DNA of 64,000 bases from Sphingomonas sp. Leaf407 (GCF_001425385.1 NZ_LMQO01000002.1:434001-498000); one strand, 5' to 3'. Positions 7,744 to 17,248 are shown, counted from the stretch's first letter. Notes: generated by a model from the sequence alone, not told the origin. A program made the numbers and translations.

Positions 7744-7776
7744 TGCGAAGCAGGGGTCATTCGGAGGAAAGCATCG

Positions 7777-8529
7777 ATGGACCGTCTGGTCTATACCGCA
7801 TTGTCGGGGCTCAAGAGCCATCTCGCGTCGCAGGCGGCGATCGCGAACAATATCGCGAACGCATCGACGATCGGCTACCGTGCCGACCGCGTGAACTTCG
7901 AGCGGCTGGTCATGAAGGGCGGCAACAACGAGCTCGACTCGCGTGCCCCCGCCGCCGAGGAAGTGGTCGACATGGACCGGCGCGCCGGGGCGATCACGTC
8001 CACCGGGCGCAAGCTCGACATCGCGGTCCAGTCGGATTCGTGGATCGCGGTGCAGGCGGCCGACGGTTCGGAGGCCTATACGCGGCGCGGCGACCTTCAG
8101 GTGACGCTGGCCGGCACGCTGGAGACGGGGGATCACTTCCCGGTCATGGGTGCCGGCGGGCCGATCACCGTGCCGCCGTACCAGTCGATCGAGATCGCCG
8201 AGGACGGCCGCGTGCTGATCGTGCCGCAGGGTGCCGAGCGCGGCGCGCCGCCGCAGGAGATCGGACAGGTCAAGCTGGTCAGCGCGACCGGCAGCAAGAC
8301 CGTCAAGGGCCTCGACAATCTGCTGCATGTCGAAGGGGGCGGCGCGCTGCCCGCCGACATGCTGGCGAAGGTCCGTTCGGGTGCGCTCGAACAATCGAAC
8401 GTCAATCTGACGCAGGCGCTGGTCGACATGATCGAGAACCAGCGCAGCTACGAGGTGCAGGCCAACCTGCTCAAGGAGGCGAAATCGATGGACGAGAGCG
8501 CCGCCAACCTCATGCGCGTCCAGGCATAA
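7777..8529 (+). CDS. flgF: Flagellar proximal rod protein FlgF
   Basis: FlgF is a rod protein related to FlgG and FlgE. The 250-residue product begins MDRLVYTALSGLKSHLASQA and has the rod motif NNIANASTIGYRADRVNF and the C-terminal LEQSNVNLTQALVDMIENQR. A strong GGAGGAAAG ribosome site precedes it. Size and motifs match the family. Confidence 0.94.
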   Translation: MDRLVYTALSGLKSHLASQAAIANNIANASTIGYRADRVNFERLVMKGGNNELDSRAPAAEEVVDMDRRAGAITSTGRKLDIAVQSDSWIAVQAADGSEAYTRRGDLQVTLAGTLETGDHFPVMGAGGPITVPPYQSIEIAEDGRVLIVPQGAERGAPPQEIGQVKLVSATGSKTVKGLDNLLHVEGGGALPADMLAKVRSGALEQSNVNLTQALVDMIENQRSYEVQANLLKEAKSMDESAANLMRVQA

Positions 8530-8543
8530 GAGGGAGTTAGATC

Positions 8544-9332
8544 ATGGCAAATGCGGCAATGCACATCGCGCGCACCGGGCTGGACGCCCAGGACATGCGG
8601 ATGCGCGTCATCTCGAACAACCTCGCCAACGTCAACACCACCGGCTTCAAGCGCGACCGCGCGGCGTTCGAGACGCTGTCGTATCAGGTCGTGACGGCGG
8701 CCGGATCGCAATCGACGCAGGAATCGCGCTATGCGACCGGCCTGAACCTCGGCACCGGCGTGCGGGTGCAGGGCACCGCGCGCATCGATACGCAGGGCTC
8801 GCTCCAGACGACCGGCAACAGCCTCGACATGGCGATGGACGGCGACGGCTTCTTCCAGATTCAGTTGCCCAACGGGCAGTTGGGCTACACCCGCGCCGGC
8901 AATTTCTCGCGCAGCGCCGAAGGGCTGCTGGTGACGAGCGAGGGCTATCAGGTCATGCCCGGCATCACGATCCCTGAAGGCACCACGGCGGTGACGGTCG
9001 GCGGCGACGGCACGGTATCGGCCAAGGTCGCGAACCAGACCGAGGCGCAGCAACTGGGCCAGGTGCAGATCGCGAACTTCGCCAATCCGGCGGGGTTGCA
9101 GGCGACCGGCGACAATTACCTGATCGAGACGGCGGCCTCGGGCGCGGTCGCGATGGGCATCGCCGGACAGGATGGTCGCGGCCAGATCCGGCAGGGGATG
9201 CTCGAAGGATCGAACGTCAACGTCGTCGAGGAACTCGTCGACATGATCGAGACGCAGCGCGCCTATGAGGTCAATTCCAAGATGATCTCGGCCACCGACG
9301 AGATGCTGAAATATGTCAATCAGAACATCTGA
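8544..9332 (+). CDS. flgG: Flagellar distal rod protein FlgG
   Basis: FlgG forms the distal rod that spans the P and L rings. The 262-residue protein shows the signature MRVISNNLANVNTTGFKRDR, the middle block DGFFQIQLPNGQLGYTRAGN, and the C-terminal EGSNVNVVEELVDMIETQRA. It begins 14 bases after flgF with GAGGGAG upstream. Its 3' end overlaps flgH by 20 bases. Confidence 0.96.
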   Translation: MANAAMHIARTGLDAQDMRMRVISNNLANVNTTGFKRDRAAFETLSYQVVTAAGSQSTQESRYATGLNLGTGVRVQGTARIDTQGSLQTTGNSLDMAMDGDGFFQIQLPNGQLGYTRAGNFSRSAEGLLVTSEGYQVMPGITIPEGTTAVTVGGDGTVSAKVANQTEAQQLGQVQIANFANPAGLQATGDNYLIETAASGAVAMGIAGQDGRGQIRQGMLEGSNVNVVEELVDMIETQRAYEVNSKMISATDEMLKYVNQNI

Positions 9333-9996
9333 CGCGCTCGCCGCGCTGGCGGTGGTCGCGCTGGCGGCAAGCCCGGCGACCGCGCGCCCGCTGTTCGGCA
9401 AGAAAGCGCCGCCCGAGGATTACAGCGCGACCTTGTCGACGCCGCCCGCCCCGGTGCGCGTCGCCACCGGCGCGATCTTTCAGGCCGACGACGGCTATGC
9501 CGCGCTGTACGAGGGATGGCGCGCGCGCAAAGTCGGCGATCCGCTGACGATCGTGCTGGTCGAACGGACGACGGCGTCGAAATCGGCGGCGTCGAAGCTC
9601 GACAGCGGCGGCGGCTTCGGCATCACGCCGCCGTCGGTCGGGCCGCTGTCGTTCGACCCGAACATCGCGCGCGCCTCTGGCAACCGCAACTTCAACGGTG
9701 GCGGTCAGGCGGATCAGGCCAATGCGCTGTCGGGCGAAGTCTCGGTCACGGTCGCCGCCGTCTATCCCAACGGCACCATGCTGGTGCAGGGGCAGAAGCG
9801 GGTGACGCTCAATCGCGGCGACGAATTCGTCGCGATCAAGGGGATCGTGCGCACCGCCGACGTCGATGCGAACAACCGCGTTCCCTCGACCCGCGTCGCC
9901 GATGCCCGCATCGCCTATACCGGCAAGGGCGATGTCGCCCGCGCCAGCCGGCAGGGGTGGCTCAGCCGCTTCTTCCAGGTCGTCAGCCCTTTCTAG
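9313..9996 (+). CDS. flgH: Flagellar L-ring protein FlgH, without lipobox cysteine
   Basis: FlgH forms the outer-membrane L ring. The 227-residue protein has the family core KVGDPLTIVLVERTTASKSA, then VAAVYPNGTMLVQGQK and IVRTADVDANNRVPSTRVAD. FlgH is normally a lipoprotein, but the signal sequence here (LAALAVVALAASPATARP) has no cysteine, and none occurs downstream near the N-terminus. It would therefore be a soluble, signal-peptidase-I-cleaved FlgH. The only reasonable start is the ATG inside flgG at 9313. Confidence 0.93.
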   Translation: MSIRTSDALAALAVVALAASPATARPLFGKKAPPEDYSATLSTPPAPVRVATGAIFQADDGYAALYEGWRARKVGDPLTIVLVERTTASKSAASKLDSGGGFGITPPSVGPLSFDPNIARASGNRNFNGGGQADQANALSGEVSVTVAAVYPNGTMLVQGQKRVTLNRGDEFVAIKGIVRTADVDANNRVPSTRVADARIAYTGKGDVARASRQGWLSRFFQVVSPF

Positions 9997-10007
9997 GACC
10001 CGCATCC

Positions 10008-11099
10008 ATGCGCTTCCTGCTCGCGCTTCTCGCGTTTCTCGTCGCCGCCGCGCCGGCCCATGCCGAACGGGTCAAGGACCTCGGCCGGTTCCAGGGCATC
10101 CGCTCGAACCAGTTGACCGGCTACGGCATCGTCGTCGGGCTGCCGGGGACGGGCGACGACAATCTCGAATATACTGTGCAGTCGGTGAAGGCGATCACGT
10201 CGCGCATGGGGCTGCAACTGCCGCCCGGTGCCAATCCGGGCCTCAAGAACGCGGCGGTGGTGATGATTACCGCCGAACTGCCCGCCTTCGCCAAGCCCGG
10301 CCAGCGGATCGACGTCACCGTCGCGTCGATGGGCAAGGCCAAGTCGCTTCGCGGCGGCGCGCTGGTCATGACCCCGCTGATGGGCGCGGATGGCCAGATC
10401 TATGCGATGGCGCAGGGCAATCTCGCGGTCGGTGGGCTGGGCGCGGAAGGGGCCGATGGCTCCAAGATCGTCGTCAACATCCCCTCGGCCGGGCGCATTC
10501 CCGACGGGGCGACCGTCGAGCGCACCGTCGACACCGGCTTCGCCACCGCGCCGACGCTGACCTTCAATCTGGCGCAGGCCGATTTCACCACCGCGCAGAA
10601 TGTCGCGAGCGCGATCAACCGCCGCTTCGGCATGGGCACCGCCACCGCGATCGACGCGGTATCGGTCGCGATGCGCGCCGCGCCCGGGGCCACCACCCGG
10701 TCGATGCTGATGAGCGAGGTCGAGAATCTGGCGGTCGAGGCGGCGGAGACGGCGGCGCGCGTCATCGTCAATGCGCGCACCGGCACCGTCGTCATCAACT
10801 CGGCGGTGCGCGTGTCGCCCGCCGCCGTCACCCACGGCAAGCTGACCGTGCGGATCGACGAGGATCAGCGCGTCAGCCAGCCCGCCCCGTTCAGCCAGGG
10901 CCAGACCGCGCTCGAACAGAAGAGCGGCGTGACGATCGAACAGGAGGCGCGACCGATGTTCCTGCTCGACCCCGGCCCCAAGCTGGCGGATGTGGTGAAA
11001 GCGATCAACGCCATCGGTGCCTCGCCCGCCGACCTCGTCGCGATCCTTGAGGCACTCAAGGAATCGGGCGCGCTCAAGGCCGAACTGGTGGTCCTGTGA
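10008..11099 (+). CDS. flgI: Flagellar P-ring protein FlgI
   Basis: FlgI makes the periplasmic P ring. The 363-residue product starts with a Sec signal MRFLLALLAFLVAAAPAHA and continues with the classic RVKDLGRFQGIRSNQLTGYG and LVVGLPGTGD-like GIVVGLPGTGDDNLEYTVQS. The C-terminal end KESGALKAELVVL is also typical. The start at 10008 follows flgH by 11 bases; the longer frame upstream lies inside flgH. The end overlaps flgJ as GTGA. Confidence 0.96.
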   Translation: MRFLLALLAFLVAAAPAHAERVKDLGRFQGIRSNQLTGYGIVVGLPGTGDDNLEYTVQSVKAITSRMGLQLPPGANPGLKNAAVVMITAELPAFAKPGQRIDVTVASMGKAKSLRGGALVMTPLMGADGQIYAMAQGNLAVGGLGAEGADGSKIVVNIPSAGRIPDGATVERTVDTGFATAPTLTFNLAQADFTTAQNVASAINRRFGMGTATAIDAVSVAMRAAPGATTRSMLMSEVENLAVEAAETAARVIVNARTGTVVINSAVRVSPAAVTHGKLTVRIDEDQRVSQPAPFSQGQTALEQKSGVTIEQEARPMFLLDPGPKLADVVKAINAIGASPADLVAILEALKESGALKAELVVL

Positions 11100-11437
11100 G
11101 CATCATCGGCGCCACCACCGGCATCGATACCGACACCAGCCGTCTGGGCGGGGAAAAGAACCTCAAGGCGGCGGGCGAACGCTTCGAGGCGGTCTTCACC
11201 GGCATGATGCTGAAATCGATGCGCAAGACCAAGCTCGCCGAGACATTGTTCGAGAGCAAGGCCGCCGACCAGTTCCGCGACATGTGGGACCAGAAGGTCG
11301 CCGAGAGCATGGCGGTGTCGACGCCGCTCGGCATCGGCAAGGCGATGACCGACTTTCTGATGAAGGGACAGGGCGCGAATACCACTGAAACCGCGCCGGC
11401 TTCTGCCGTTACTTCTGGAGAAGGGAAGAACGGATGA
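11096..11437 (+). CDS. flgJ: FlgJ rod-binding protein, single-domain form
   Basis: FlgJ caps the growing rod. The 113-residue product has only the rod-binding domain (KNLKAAGERFEAVFTGMMLK, then SMRKTKLAETLFES) and no C-terminal muramidase, unlike the roughly 310-residue enteric FlgJ. This one-domain form is known in alphaproteobacteria. The wall-cutting activity may come from the transglycosylase at 1020-1898. It starts at a GTG that overlaps the flgI stop. Confidence 0.9.
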   Translation: MSIIGATTGIDTDTSRLGGEKNLKAAGERFEAVFTGMMLKSMRKTKLAETLFESKAADQFRDMWDQKVAESMAVSTPLGIGKAMTDFLMKGQGANTTETAPASAVTSGEGKNG

Positions 11438-12762
11438 GCGACCTGCTGTCGATCGGTGCGAGCGGGGTCAGGGCGCATCAGGCGGCGCTGACCACCACCT
11501 CCGACAATATCGCCAACGCGGCGACCCCGGGCTATGTCCGGCGCACCGCCACGCTGACGCAGGTCGGCGGCACCTCGGTCCGCTTGGGGGCAGGGATGGG
11601 CGTCGCGGTATCGGGCATCGCCCGCGCCGCTGACTCGTTCCGCTCGGCACAGGTCCGCGCCGCCGGCAGCGACGTGGCGCGCACCGAAACCGGCATGGTC
11701 TGGCTCGACCGGATCGAAAGCGCGCTGGGCGGGCAGGCGCTCGACGAGCGGATGGGCGATTTCTTCAACGCCGGCACCGCGCTGGCCGCCGATCCGTCCG
11801 CCACCGCGCCGCGCGCGGCGATGCTGGAAGCGGCAAGCGGTGTCGCGCAGGCATTCTCCGGCACGGTCCGCGCGATCGACTCGGCCATCGCCGACCTCGA
11901 CACCGCCGCCGCCGCCGATGCGGCGAAGCTCGGCGAATTGTCGAGCGGCCTCGCCAAGATCAACGAGGGCCTCGGCCGCGTCAGCGACGGCAGCGCGGGA
12001 CAGGCGCAACTGCTCGACCAGCGCGACCGGTTGCTGGAGGAGATGAGCGGCCTTACCGACGTCACCACGACCTTCGATTCCGCCGGCCGCGCCAGCGTGC
12101 GTGGCGGCGGGGCCGATGGCGCGCTGCTGGTCCATGGGTCGGACGCGGCGAAGATCGGCTATGCCCGCAACGCCGATGGCGCGGTCAGTTTCGTCAGCAG
12201 CCGCGCCGGGGTCGAATCGATCCTGACGCCGACCGGCGGCTCGCTCGCCGGCATCGCCGAGGGCGCGGCGCGGCTGGGCGAGGCGCGCGCGTCGATCACC
12301 ACGCTCGCCACCGAATTCGTGAACGGCGTGAACGACGTGCAGGGCAGGGGGCAGGATCTTGCCGGCAAGGGCGGCAATCCGATGTTCGCGCTGGAAACCG
12401 GCGGCACCATCAAGGCGGTGCTGAGCGATCCCGCCGCCATCGCCGCCGCATCGCCGGGCAAGGGCACGCGCGACAACGGCAATCTGTCGAAGCTTGCCGA
12501 CCTGCGCTCGACCGCGAAGTTCGAGACGCGCACCGTCGCGCTACAGGCCGCCAACGGCTCGGCGCTCGCCGCGCGCAAGACGGTGGCGCAGGCGCAAGGG
12601 TCGATCCACGACTCGGCGGTCGCCGCGCGCGATGCCGCCTCGGGCGTCAACCTCGATGCCGAGGCGATCGACCTGATGCGCTTCCAACAGGCCTATCAGG
12701 CGTCGAGCCGCGTGATCCAGGTCGCGCGCGAGACGCTCGATACGCTGCTCCAGATCCGATAG
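11434..12762 (+). CDS. flgK: Hook-filament junction protein FlgK (HAP1)
   Basis: FlgK links hook to filament. The 442-residue protein begins MSDLLSIGASGVRAHQAALT with TSDNIANAATPGYVRRTA and ends with GVNLDAEAIDLMRFQQAYQA, then SRVIQVARETLDTLLQIR, the FlgK C-terminal coiled coil. It is slightly short for the family (often 450-600) because the central domain is compact. It overlaps flgJ by four bases and is preceded by GGAGAAGGGAAG. Confidence 0.95.
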   Translation: MSDLLSIGASGVRAHQAALTTTSDNIANAATPGYVRRTATLTQVGGTSVRLGAGMGVAVSGIARAADSFRSAQVRAAGSDVARTETGMVWLDRIESALGGQALDERMGDFFNAGTALAADPSATAPRAAMLEAASGVAQAFSGTVRAIDSAIADLDTAAAADAAKLGELSSGLAKINEGLGRVSDGSAGQAQLLDQRDRLLEEMSGLTDVTTTFDSAGRASVRGGGADGALLVHGSDAAKIGYARNADGAVSFVSSRAGVESILTPTGGSLAGIAEGAARLGEARASITTLATEFVNGVNDVQGRGQDLAGKGGNPMFALETGGTIKAVLSDPAAIAAASPGKGTRDNGNLSKLADLRSTAKFETRTVALQAANGSALAARKTVAQAQGSIHDSAVAARDAASGVNLDAEAIDLMRFQQAYQASSRVIQVARETLDTLLQIR

Positions 12763-12770
12763 GGCCGCCC

Positions 12771-13670
12771 ATGCAAATCTCCACCGCCGGCTTCTACAAC
12801 CGCGCCGCCGCCCGCATGGCCGACCTGTCGTCGACCACCGAACGGTTGCAGACCGAAATCGCGACCAAGAAGGTCAACATCGCCTCCGACGACGCGACCG
12901 GCTGGACCCGGCTCGGCGGCATCAAGCGCGACGACGCGGCCGACGGCGCGTACAAGGCGAACATCACGCTGGCGCGCGGGCTGTTGTCGCAGACCGATAC
13001 CGCGCTCGAACAGGTGAGCGACCGGCTGGTCCGCGTCCGCGAACTGGCGATCAGCGCCAACAGCGGCACGCTGAGCATGGACGGCCGCGCGGGCATCGCC
13101 ACCGAACTGGAGGCGATCCGCGACGACATGCTTTCGGTCGCGAATAGCAAGGACGTGCGCGGTCAGCCGATCTTCGGCGGCACCGGCGATGCGGCGTTCA
13201 CGAAGGGGACGGGCGGCGCGATCGGCTATGCCGGCACCGGCGACGTCGCGACGCTGCCGATCGGCGAGGGCGCGCAGGTACAGGTCGGTGCCGACGGCGG
13301 ACGGGTGTTCGGCGGTGCCGCCGACGCGACCGACATCTTCGCGACCATCGCCACGCTGGTGGCCACGCTGCGCGATCCCGCCGCCGCCTTGCCCGCCGCC
13401 GCCGGCAAGGCGCTCGACGATCTGACGAAGGTCGAATCGCAGGTCACGACCGCGCGCGCCTCGGCCGGTGCCCGCGCCGCGCGGCTGGAGGTCGAATCGG
13501 CGCGACTCGACACGGTTGCGCTAGACCGCACCGAAGCCCGCGTCGCGATCGAGGCGACCGACCTGCCCAGCGCCATGGTCGAGCTGCAAAAGACGATGAC
13601 GGTGCTGCAGGCGACGCAGGCCAGCGTGGCCAAACTGGCCGGCATGTCGTTGTTCGATTACCTGAAATAA
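12771..13670 (+). CDS. flgL: Hook-filament junction protein FlgL (HAP3)
   Basis: FlgL is the second junction protein and resembles flagellin. The 299-residue product has the N-terminal STAGFYNRAAARMADLSSTT, then NIASDDATGWTRLGGIK, and the C-terminal helix AIEATDLPSAMVELQKTMTV ending with SLFDYLK, as in flagellin-like proteins. It follows flgK by eight bases and is the last gene of the hook-basal-body run. Confidence 0.93.
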   Translation: MQISTAGFYNRAAARMADLSSTTERLQTEIATKKVNIASDDATGWTRLGGIKRDDAADGAYKANITLARGLLSQTDTALEQVSDRLVRVRELAISANSGTLSMDGRAGIATELEAIRDDMLSVANSKDVRGQPIFGGTGDAAFTKGTGGAIGYAGTGDVATLPIGEGAQVQVGADGGRVFGGAADATDIFATIATLVATLRDPAAALPAAAGKALDDLTKVESQVTTARASAGARAARLEVESARLDTVALDRTEARVAIEATDLPSAMVELQKTMTVLQATQASVAKLAGMSLFDYLK

Positions 13671-13784
13671 GCGCGACCCACCCCGACTCGGGGCCTTGGT
13701 AACCATTTCTCGACCTTCATGGTGAATAACCGGGAAAGCATGATCGCGCGTTCGGCGATCCCATTCCAAAGGGGCTAGTGCCAC

Positions 13785-14648
13785 ATGTTTCCGGCCATCG
13801 GTTTCGTCGTGCTGATCGCGATGGTGTTCGGCGGGTTCGCCATCACCGGCGGCGCGCTCGGCCCCGTCATGCACGCACTGCCGCACGAGATGCTCATCAT
13901 CGGCGGCGCGGCGGTCGGCGCGCTCATCATCGGCAACTCCGGCAAGGAGCTGAAGGCGATGGGCGGCGGCTTCATGAAGGTGATGAAGGGTCCGAAATAC
14001 AAGAAACAGGATTATCTCGACGCGATCTTCCTCGTGTCGAAACTGATGAAGATGCTGCGCGCCGAAGGGCCGATCGCGCTCGAACCGCATGTCGAGGACC
14101 CGAAGTCGTCGGCGATCTTTTCCGAATATCCCCGGCTGATGGCCGATCACACCTTGGTCAACCTGATCGCCGACACGCTGCGCCTCGTCGTCGTTTCGTC
14201 GGGTACGCTCGACGTGCATGCGGTCGAGGAGGTCATGGATAATTCGATCAAGACCCACCACCATGAGGTGCAGGGGCCGCAGGGTACGCTCCAGGGTCTC
14301 GCCGACGCGCTGCCCGCACTCGGCATCGTCGCCGCCGTGCTCGGCGTGGTCAAGACGATGGGTTCGATCGACAAGCCGCCGTCGATTCTGGGCGGCATGA
14401 TCGGCTCGGCGCTGGTCGGCACCTTCCTCGGCGTGTTGCTCGCCTACGGCATCGTCGGCCCACTCGCCACGCGGTTGCAGCAGGTGATCGATGCCGACGC
14501 CGCGATCTATCACGTCGTCAAGCAGATCATCATCGCCTCGCTGCACGGTCATCCGCAGCCGCTGGTGATCGAAGCGGCGCGCTCGGGCATCGCCCATCAC
14601 AACCAGCCCGGCTTCGCCGAGGTGTTCGACGGCCTGCGCGGACGGTGA
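13785..14648 (+). CDS. motA: Flagellar motor stator protein MotA
   Basis: MotA is the inner-membrane stator subunit. The 287-residue protein starts MFPAIGFVVLIAMVFGGFAI and shows the family motif HEMLIIGGAAVGALIIGNS near residue 40 and the Pro-bearing channel helix ALPALGIVAAVLGVVKTMGS. Charged cytoplasmic residues lie between. The 114-base gap after flgL holds no sigma-54 box, so motA may use a different promoter or read through. It is followed by motB after 25 bases. Confidence 0.95.
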   Translation: MFPAIGFVVLIAMVFGGFAITGGALGPVMHALPHEMLIIGGAAVGALIIGNSGKELKAMGGGFMKVMKGPKYKKQDYLDAIFLVSKLMKMLRAEGPIALEPHVEDPKSSAIFSEYPRLMADHTLVNLIADTLRLVVVSSGTLDVHAVEEVMDNSIKTHHHEVQGPQGTLQGLADALPALGIVAAVLGVVKTMGSIDKPPSILGGMIGSALVGTFLGVLLAYGIVGPLATRLQQVIDADAAIYHVVKQIIIASLHGHPQPLVIEAARSGIAHHNQPGFAEVFDGLRGR

Positions 14649-14673
14649 GGGTGATGACCAGGAGGACCCGCTG

Positions 14674-15585
14674 ATGGCCGCCCGCGCTCCGCACGGCAAC
14701 AACCAGCCGCCCAAGATCATCATCGTCAAGAAGATCATCGACGCCGGCCACGGCGGCCATCACGGCGGCGCGTGGAAGGTCGCCTATGCCGATTTCGTGA
14801 CGGCGATGATGGCGTTCTTTCTGCTGATGTGGCTGCTCGGTGCGACCAACGAGAAGCAGCGCAAGGCGCTCGCCGATTATTTCGCGCCGACGCTGGTCGA
14901 ACTGAAGCAGAACTCGGCCGGCTCGAACGGCATCTTCGGCGGCGAATCGATCATCGACAAGGACAATTATCCGCACAAGGCGCAGCAGACCGGCACCCGG
15001 TCGATGACCATCCCGGTCGATGCGACCGGCGGCACCCAGACCGGTGCCGGCGACAAGGGCGCGATGAAGAACCGCCAGCAACTGGCGGCGCAGGACAAGC
15101 AGGCGTTCGACAAGATCAAGCGCACGCTGTCGCGCCGGATGCAGAGCGACGTGCGCCTTGCCAAGCTTGCCAAGAACGTCCGCATCGTGCCGACGCGCGA
15201 CGGGGTGCGGATCGATCTGGTCGACAATGCCGATTATTCGATGTTCGCGCTCGGCACCACCGCGCTGGCTCCCGAAGCCAGCCAGTTGATGCGCCTGATC
15301 GCCGATACCGTCCGTGACCTGCCGAACACCATCATGATCCGCGGTCATACCGATGCCGTCGCCTATGGCCGGCCGCAGGACATGAACAACTGGATGTTGT
15401 CGTCGGGCCGCGCCGAGGCGACCCGCCGCCGGCTGGCGTTGGGCGGGGTCGGCGAACGCCGTTTCGAACGGATCGAGGGCGTCGCCGATCGCGAACCGAT
15501 GATCGTCAAGGACCCCTATGATCCGCGCAACCGTCGCGTCGCGATCACCCTGTTGTATCAGACGACGCGCGGCTTCGGCGGCTGA
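14674..15585 (+). CDS. motB: Flagellar motor stator protein MotB
   Basis: MotB anchors the stator to peptidoglycan and carries the proton-binding Asp. The 303-residue product has one membrane helix with Asp40 in the context AYADFVTAMMAFFLLMWLLG and an OmpA-like C-terminal domain (TIMIRGHTDAVAYG, then WMLSSGRAEATRRRL). The short N-terminus before the helix is Lys-rich (KIIIVKKI). Length and domain layout are standard, in contrast to the short MotB-like protein at 3344. Confidence 0.95.
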   Translation: MAARAPHGNNQPPKIIIVKKIIDAGHGGHHGGAWKVAYADFVTAMMAFFLLMWLLGATNEKQRKALADYFAPTLVELKQNSAGSNGIFGGESIIDKDNYPHKAQQTGTRSMTIPVDATGGTQTGAGDKGAMKNRQQLAAQDKQAFDKIKRTLSRRMQSDVRLAKLAKNVRIVPTRDGVRIDLVDNADYSMFALGTTALAPEASQLMRLIADTVRDLPNTIMIRGHTDAVAYGRPQDMNNWMLSSGRAEATRRRLALGGVGERRFERIEGVADREPMIVKDPYDPRNRRVAITLLYQTTRGFGG

Positions 15586-15677
15586 TCCAGCCGGCGTTCG
15601 AGCGGGGCCGGTCGTGACACCGCGAACGGCCCCGCGTCGCGCTGCGGCGAAGTAGCAGGACGCCGCCAACGCCAACG

Positions 15678-15710
15678 AAGAACGCCCGCGCGTATCGCGC
15701 GGGCGTTCTT
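15678..15710 (+). terminator. Strong intrinsic terminator after motB
   Basis: AAGAACGCCCGCGCG and its exact reverse complement CGCGCGGGCGTTCTT form a 15-base stem with a three-base loop (TAT), followed by a short T-rich stretch. It lies between the convergent motB and lipoprotein genes and may stop transcription from both sides. Confidence 0.8.
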
Positions 15711-15734
15711 TCTACCGCCAGTATGCCCGGGAAA

Positions 15735-16448
15735 TCAGCGCGCCGCCACGCGGTAGCTGCCGCCGGTCACTTCGGTCGAGGCGACCAGCACCTGCGGATC
15801 GACCGCCAGCTTCGGCCCTTGCCCCGCCTGCCACTGGGCGAGCGCGATACGATAGGCGTCATAGGCGCGGTAGAATTCGACGAACGGCTCGTCGAGCGAG
15901 CCGAGGCCCGGCGCGGCGAAGCCGTCGAGGCTGCCGGCGGGCAGGTCGGCGACCTGCGCCAGCATCGGCAGCGCGGTCGCACAGAACCGTGCCCGTACCG
16001 GCGGCTGGGCAAAATAATTATACACCCGCGTCATCGAATCGTCGAACCGGTCCTGCCAGTCGCCGCCGCCGCGCCGGTATTCGGCCTCCAGCGCGCGGTG
16101 CGCGGCGGCGAAGCGGGCGGCGTGGACCTTCAGCAACCGGTTATACTGCGCGACGCCGTTGGGATCGCCGATGTCGCACTGGAGCGCGGCGACATTCAGC
16201 GCCGAGCGCAGATGCCATAACGCAGCGTCGGTAGAGAGCGTGCGGTTGATCGTCGCATAGCCACCATCGGGGGTGGCGGCGGGAATGGCGAGGTTGGCGG
16301 CCGCCCCCAGCGGTGGCTTGGGCATCGGTTGCGGCACGGCGGCCACTGGAGGCACCGGCGGCGCAGCGACCGCCTCGGGCGTCTTTCTGGCGCACCCGTT
16401 CAGCAGGACCCCGCCCGCGAGGAATAGCGTGAAAAGCCGTGTACGCAT
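15735..16448 (-). CDS. Predicted lipoprotein of unknown function
   Basis: The 237-residue protein begins MRTRLFTLFLAGGVLLNGCA, a signal peptide with a lipobox (LLNGC; Cys19). A Pro/Ala-rich linker follows, then a mostly helical domain with three further cysteines (ALQCDIG and RARFCATA among them). I recognise no family. The helical part (WHLRSALNVAALQ, then YNRLLKVHAARFAAAHRALE) suggests a small periplasmic helical bundle. It converges on motB, shares no operon with it, and is separated by the terminator. Confidence 0.75.
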   Translation of the reverse strand: MRTRLFTLFLAGGVLLNGCARKTPEAVAAPPVPPVAAVPQPMPKPPLGAAANLAIPAATPDGGYATINRTLSTDAALWHLRSALNVAALQCDIGDPNGVAQYNRLLKVHAARFAAAHRALEAEYRRGGGDWQDRFDDSMTRVYNYFAQPPVRARFCATALPMLAQVADLPAGSLDGFAAPGLGSLDEPFVEFYRAYDAYRIALAQWQAGQGPKLAVDPQVLVASTEVTGGSYRVAAR

Positions 16449-16536
16449 CGAACCGAATCCCGTTCTGCCCCGAACCCCGGACGGTGACGACTATCGGCAT
16501 CAATGACTTAGGCTTGGTTAACGACAGTGATTTGTA

Positions 16537-16643
16537 CTCCCCCCCTGACAGGGGAGGGGCCGGGGGTGGGTCGGCCGGTGGCAGGCGTATCGTTCCCTCG
16601 CGGACCAACCCACCCTCAAACCCCTCCCTTGTCAGGGAGGGGA
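16537..16643. repeat. GC-rich palindromic repeat, family A, copy 2
   Basis: It has the same layout as 1979-2087: CTCCCCCCCTGACAGGGGAG on the left and TCCCTTGTCAGGGAGGGGAG on the right, with the GGGGGTGGGT/ACCCACCCT inner arms. It fills most of the gap between the lipoprotein gene and metW, downstream of metW. Confidence 0.83.
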
Positions 16644-16660
16644 GCCACAAGGCGGATCGC

Positions 16661-17248
16661 TCAGCGCTTCAGCAGGAATACCGCATGTTCGGCGCGGAAG
16701 TTCGCCGCCGCCGCCGTGGTGCGCTTGCCGCCCGACAGGAACCAAGCGTCGACCACGGTGATGCCGCGCTTGCCGACGAAGGCGCGGAAGTCGTCGATCG
16801 TCACATGATGGATGTTGGGCGTGTCATACCATTCGAGCGGCAACAGCTTCGTCACCGGCATCCGCCCGCCCCACAACAGCGAGGCGCGTACCCGCCAGTG
16901 CGCGAAATTGGGGAAGGACACGAACGCCTGCCCACCGATGCGCAGCAGATGGTCGAGCACGACATGCGGGCGCATCGCGGTCTGGAGCGTCTGGCTGAGG
17001 ATCGCATAGTCGAAGCTGGCGTCGGGATAGTCGGCGAGGTCGCGGTCGGCGTCGCCCTGCATCACCGACAGCCCCTTGGCCATCGCATCGGCGACGTTGC
17101 GCGCGTCGATCTCCAGCCCGCGCGCATCGACGCCGCGCGTGTCGCGCAGCGCCGCCATCAACTGCCCGTCGCCGCAGCCGACGTCGAGCACGCGCGATCC
17201 CGGCGCGACATGGGCCGCGATAATCGCCAGATCGGGGCGAAGCGTCAT
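16661..17248 (-). CDS. metW: Methionine biosynthesis protein MetW
   Basis: MetW is a small SAM-methyltransferase-fold protein that works with MetX in homoserine acylation. The 195-residue product has the SAM motif [14 protein letters not shown], then [11 protein letters not shown]-like [16 protein letters not shown], and the family-typical [20 protein letters not shown]. Its ATG overlaps the metX stop by four bases, the usual metX-metW arrangement. Confidence 0.93.
   Translation of the reverse strand: MTLRPDLAIIAAHVAPGSRVLDVGCGDGQLMAALRDTRGVDARGLEIDARNVADAMAKGLSVMQGDADRDLADYPDASFDYAILSQTLQTAMRPHVVLDHLLRIGGQAFVSFPNFAHWRVRASLLWGGRMPVTKLLPLEWYDTPNIHHVTIDDFRAFVGKRGITVVDAWFLSGGKRTTAAAANFRAEHAVFLLKR

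Noticed and set aside
13671-13784. A sigma-54 promoter before motA
   Set aside because: No TGGCA-N-TTGC spacing was found in the gap. CCCCGACTCGGGG there is only a very small hairpin.
15735-16448. The 237-residue lipoprotein as the missing PelC
   Set aside because: It is far from the pel genes, on the other side of metX/hisC, and helical; PelC is a small alpha/beta protein.
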